A stretch of 45,913 nucleotides of DNA from an uncultured Tenacibaculum sp. (GTDB lineage: Bacteria > Bacteroidota > Bacteroidia > Flavobacteriales > Flavobacteriaceae), in NCBI GenBank assembly GCA_947498055.1, contig CANMJA010000033.1, positions 1 to 45,913 on the forward strand, given 5' to 3'. Positions 43,275 through 45,913 of the stretch are shown piece after piece (within the stretch, counting starts at the first letter, position 1; each line of letters starts with the position of its first letter). Both the position numbers and the translations under genes were made by a program. The notes beneath the pieces are model-generated. The model was not told the origin of the DNA. It worked only from the letters and a program-made list of their open reading frames with translations, and ran no database searches.

Positions 43275-44130
43275 TTAAAAGGTTATTTTTTTTAATGCAA
43301 CTAAAATCCAAGAAGAAGTTATCATTGTTATTAAGGTAAAAATAAGAATTGTCCAACCTAAATTAGACAAAATATAGCCTGAAAAACTTCCTATAATACT
43401 CGCGCCCGTATAAGAACATATTAAGTAAATGCAGTTTGCAATACTTTTTGTTTCTATGTTAGTTTCAGAAATTAGTTTAGCTATTATAGACTGGATTCCA
43501 AACATGCTTAATGTTAAAAGCATTAATCCAAAAATTATTACCCAAATATTAGCAGCTAATAAAGCTATTAGACTTATCAAAAAAAACAATATTAAATTTT
43601 TAAGTAATCTTCTTGGAGGTATTCTATTTGATAAATTACCTGTAATTATAGTGCCTAAAACACCAACTATATAAATTATAAAGAGTGATGAAATAAAGCG
43701 TTCAGATAACAAAAAAGGTTCGGTTTTTAATCAAATAATTGTATACGCTTACAAAAACACCCATATTTAAAACAATGATTGTTACTAATTTTAAGAATAT
43801 TAAAGACCCAAACAATGTTTTGAGCTGTGTTAACTTTTGAATTAATAGCGTGTTTTTTGTCTTATAATTGGATGATTTTGGAAAATATTTAACAAATGGA
43901 ATTAATAGTACTAATCCGATTAATCCAATGAGAATTATAGCTATTCTCCAATTGTATAAATCAGAAAATATACTAGCAGTAATTCGACCTAACATTCCTC
44001 CTAAAACATTTCCTGCTAAATAAAGCCCAATAATAGTTCCTTTTTTTGTGTTTGTGACTTCTTCAGAAATATAAACTAGCGCAACTGATAAGACACCAGA
44101 TACTACTATTCCTTTAAGAAAACTAAAGGC
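43275..44130 (-). pseudogene. MFS transporter, truncated at the N-terminus and frameshifted
   Basis: The minus-strand sequence from 44130 reads SAFSFLKGIVVSGVLSVALV and continues through MLGRITASIFSDLYNWRIAI (starting at 43995), which is MFS sequence from about the fourth helix on. The frame ends at 43702 (KNRTFFVI); the next frame carries on with EPFLLSERFISSLF to the stop at 43275. One extra base near 43727 explains this. Upstream the gene stops exactly where the 100-bp repeat begins (44129), so the first three helices and the start codon are lost. Confidence 0.8.
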
Positions 44131-44228
44131 AGATACTTAGTTTTCTCCTAAGATGTCTCGCTTAAACAAAGGCTATATTACTACTAGAAAACTATCATTA
44201 TCGTAGTAATACTCCTATGCGAATTAAA
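44129..44228. repeat. 100-bp perfect direct repeat, copy 2
   Basis: It is identical to 30440-30539. Here it replaces the 5' end of the MFS gene on its left and is followed on the right by A+T-rich DNA and an attC-like site (44313). No domain V/VI sequence is next to this copy. Confidence 0.95.
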
Positions 44229-44312
44229 GACTTATAAAAAGAAAAGATAAAAGCAAAATATTTATATTTAGCTAATTAACAAACCGAAACGAAAGTGCTT
44301 ATCATCTGTCCT

Positions 44313-44340
44313 ACGTTTCTTATACTGAACGTTAGCATTA
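44313..44340 (+). repeat. attC-like site at the start of unit 5
   Basis: ACGTTTCTTATAC (44313-44325), then TGAAC and the box GTTAGCATTA (44331-44340). The box is the perfect 10-bp reverse complement of TAATGCTAAC at 44794-44803, at the end of the unit. Confidence 0.6.
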
Positions 44341-44347
44341 ATTTGAA

Positions 44348-44818
44348 ATGAATCTTTACGAAAAAATATTAACATCTAAATATTATTATATCTCCAAGAC
44401 AAATTGGCTTAGACCGATTTGGGCGACTATATTATACATTTGTCTTTTTCACATTTTCAATATCTTATCTACAGCAATAATATTAAGATTTAATATCAAA
44501 TCATTGAGTAAAATAGAATTCGTTTCTTTATGGGCAGGAATTGGAGGACTTTTGATATGGTTGCATTATTATGTATTTCTGACTAAAAAATCCTTTGCGG
44601 ATAGATTAAAACAAATAAAAATTAATTCTCTGAAAAAAAATTACTTTTTTCATTTAATCTACGAATTGATAAGTATTGCCTATTTATGTTATGCACTTAA
44701 TATTGACTGGGGATACTATTTTTATTTATCTCTTGGTTTAGTCGGATTTTATCTAATAAACAATGTAATAATTTCAGAAATGGATGAAAAAACTAATGCT
44801 AACAAGGGCAAAAATTAA
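44348..44818 (+). CDS. Small membrane protein of unknown function (unit 5)
   Basis: The 156-residue protein has four hydrophobic segments (about 22-44, 55-75, 98-115, 121-140) and a polar C-terminus. There is no recognisable family. The start is 8 nt after the cassette start box. The last codons (TNANKGKN) lie inside the attC-like end box (44794-44803), which is common for cassette genes that run into their recombination site. Confidence 0.65.
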   Translation: MNLYEKILTSKYYYISKTNWLRPIWATILYICLFHIFNILSTAIILRFNIKSLSKIEFVSLWAGIGGLLIWLHYYVFLTKKSFADRLKQIKINSLKKNYFFHLIYELISIAYLCYALNIDWGYYFYLSLGLVGFYLINNVIISEMDEKTNANKGKN

Positions 44819-44992
44819 TACGGGTTTTAGTGCTTAATCCAAAGTTTAGTATATTTTTACTATATCCGCCAAATCTTTTGATTTGGCTTTAAAACAAAAA
44901 ATAAAACAAAATAAAAAGTTTTGGCTAATCGCTTAATCGAAATTAAATGCTAATTTAATCCCGCACTAACCTTAGCCTAAACGTTGGCAATC
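44794..44992. repeat. Intact attC-like site between units 5 and 6
   Basis: It runs from TAATGCTAAC (end box) to GTTGGCAATC (44983-44992, start box of unit 6). In between are ACGGGTTTTAGTGCTTAATCC, the palindrome GCCAAATCTTTTGATTTGGC (44868-44887), AAAAGTTTTGGCTAATCGC and CCCGCACTAACCTTAGCC. TTAGTG on the left can pair with CACTAA on the right, so the site is an imperfect dyad of about 190 nt, longer than most attC sites but similar in plan to the long ones of superintegrons. Confidence 0.6.
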
Positions 44993-45008
44993 ATTAATAG
45001 AACTGATA

Positions 45009-45809
45009 ATGTTAAAAAACCTTTTTGGAAATAATAAAAACGAAAAACCCTCCACTACTAGTGTTGGTGTAGATTATTCCAGTGAGTACAATGATATTAA
45101 AGGTTGGAAATTTGAAATTGACACATCTTCTATTGACAATTTCTCCATAATTGATTTACCTAACAATCTTAGTTTTTATCTCGAAAATTGGAGTCATAAT
45201 TTAGTTGAAAGAACTTCCAAAAAACTTGAAGTTTTGCCTGGTAAGGTTTTGGAATTTTGGACTCTTCCTACATTCTCGAATAAAATTTCACTTGAAGTAA
45301 CAGAGGTGTTTAAAGAGATATTTAAACAAACTCAAACCAATCGAGGTGATTTAGAAGATTATTGGGAAAGAATTACTGAAATTGATATTTCAATTCTAGA
45401 CAATTATTTAAAAGAAATTAACGAGTTTGTCTACCAACTTGACCATACAAATTATGGATATCAAATGATTCAAACTCAATCTAAATACGAAACTACGAGT
45501 CTCAGAGGAGCAAGTGGATTTGAAGTATATTGGAGTACCCAACACACTTATGATAAAACAGATGAGAAAAGGGAATTTATAAAGTTCGAAACTTCTGAAA
45601 ATGGCACTAAGAAAATAGAATGGATACCTATTGAAGATAGAAAATTATACCTTTTCGAAAATCCAAAAACGAATAAAAAAGAATGTTTTCTAATAAAGAA
45701 AACATTCCCTGATGAAGAACAAATTAATCAATATGACAGACTTGTTGAATTTTTTAGATTGGCAAGACGACATAAACTTCCAATTATTGTGAAATTTAAC
45801 CAAATGTAA
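45009..45809 (+). CDS. Unknown 266-residue cytoplasmic protein (unit 6)
   Basis: I do not recognise this protein. It has no signal peptide or membrane segment. It starts MLKNLFGNNKNEKPSTTSVG, with the first ~25 residues polar, and the remainder mixes beta strands and charged helices (VLEFWTLPTFSNKISLEVTEV; RLVEFFRLARRHKLPIIVKF). It is alone in its unit, 17 nt after the start box, and ends just before the end box. Confidence 0.65.
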   Translation: MLKNLFGNNKNEKPSTTSVGVDYSSEYNDIKGWKFEIDTSSIDNFSIIDLPNNLSFYLENWSHNLVERTSKKLEVLPGKVLEFWTLPTFSNKISLEVTEVFKEIFKQTQTNRGDLEDYWERITEIDISILDNYLKEINEFVYQLDHTNYGYQMIQTQSKYETTSLRGASGFEVYWSTQHTYDKTDEKREFIKFETSENGTKKIEWIPIEDRKLYLFENPKTNKKECFLIKKTFPDEEQINQYDRLVEFFRLARRHKLPIIVKFNQM

Positions 45810-45815
45810 AAACGA

Positions 45816-45913
45816 ATTGCCAATCGAGTAGACGGCCTCCATAATTGAAGAGAGTGCGCCTCTCACACCACCGTACCCTTCGACTGTCGCTCAGGATAAA
45901 CCTTATGCGGGTC
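45816..45913 (-). mobile_element. attC-like end box of unit 6 with group II intron remnant 3 (cut by window end)
   Basis: ATTGCCA (45816-45822) is the end box of unit 6. From 45823 the sequence is intron 3' end in reverse orientation: ATCGAGTAGACG, a domain VI-like part, CACCACCGTACCC, the same insertion CTTCGACTGTCGCTCAGG and TTATGCGGGTC at the window edge. It matches remnant 1 (30324-30433) with small differences, mainly 5-6 nt lost after GACG. Confidence 0.7.

Larger units (their letters stand above)
44331..45822 (+). mobile_element. Integron-like cassette run 2 (units 5-6), continues beyond the window
   Basis: Unit 5 (44331-44803) and unit 6 (44983-45822) each carry one rightward gene starting 15-25 nt after the start box and ending next to the end box. 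Unit 5 shows the perfect 10-bp match of start and end boxes; unit 6 has GTTGGCAATC and ATTGCCA. An attC-like site with an intron remnant follows unit 6, where the window ends. Confidence 0.55.

Overview
The window looks like chromosome from a marine Bacteroidota, most likely a member of the Flavobacteriaceae. Four things support this. The DNA is strongly A+T-rich. Three large secreted proteins end in type IX secretion (T9SS type A) sorting domains. Promoter boxes follow the Bacteroidetes form TAnnTTTG. Many families are typical of flavobacteria (DUF937, DUF6787, QEGLA/DUF1704, DUF6471). I do not name a genus. I found no tRNA, rRNA or CRISPR array.

Region 1 (1-23,800) is mostly ordinary chromosome. 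It holds a T9SS surface protein, a MacA/MacB-like ABC efflux operon, and a DCC/HAD/SMI1 trio. A five-gene minus-strand operon follows (glutathione-synthase-like ATP-grasp, rhodanese, a TerB-like helical protein, N-formylglutamate amidohydrolase, QEGLA metallopeptidase). After that come a dicarboxylate symporter, a DUF937 and a DUF6787 gene, a frameshifted small gene, CoA pyrophosphatase, a PlsC-like acyltransferase, an M42 aminopeptidase and a class V aminotransferase. The region ends with a T9SS beta-helix protein.

Region 2 (20,800-39,250) contains a duplicated module. Secreted beta-helix protein (-), NUDIX hydrolase (+) and an unrecognised lipoprotein (+) occur twice, at 20,819-25,790 and 34,393-39,246. 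In the first copy the lipoprotein gene is frameshifted. Between the copies lie an AraC regulator, a sterol-desaturase-family pair, a type II restriction-modification system and several small unknown genes.

Region 3 is the most interesting part: two runs of cassette-like units at about 27,889-34,120 and 44,331-45,822. Each unit starts with a GTTRNNN-type box, usually preceded by A, C and an acceptable spacer. It ends with a box complementary to its own start, as R' and R'' do in integron cassettes. The units carry the restriction-modification system, unknown proteins, an SH3 lipoprotein, an acetyltransferase and a small membrane protein. Three of the attC-like sites are interrupted at the same position by 3' ends of group II introns (domains V/VI) in reverse orientation, the behaviour known for group IIC-attC introns. 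No integrase gene is visible, so this would be an integrase-less cluster or an unrelated system with the same logic.

Region 4 (39,479-44,230) holds a cyclophilin-like gene and a large methyltransferase. A graveyard follows: an ATPase remnant, a glycosidase-like remnant, a RidA gene with a stop codon, an intact CHMI-like isomerase and a truncated, frameshifted MFS transporter. The transporter is cut exactly at a 100-bp sequence that is repeated perfectly 13.7 kb away, beside an intron remnant.
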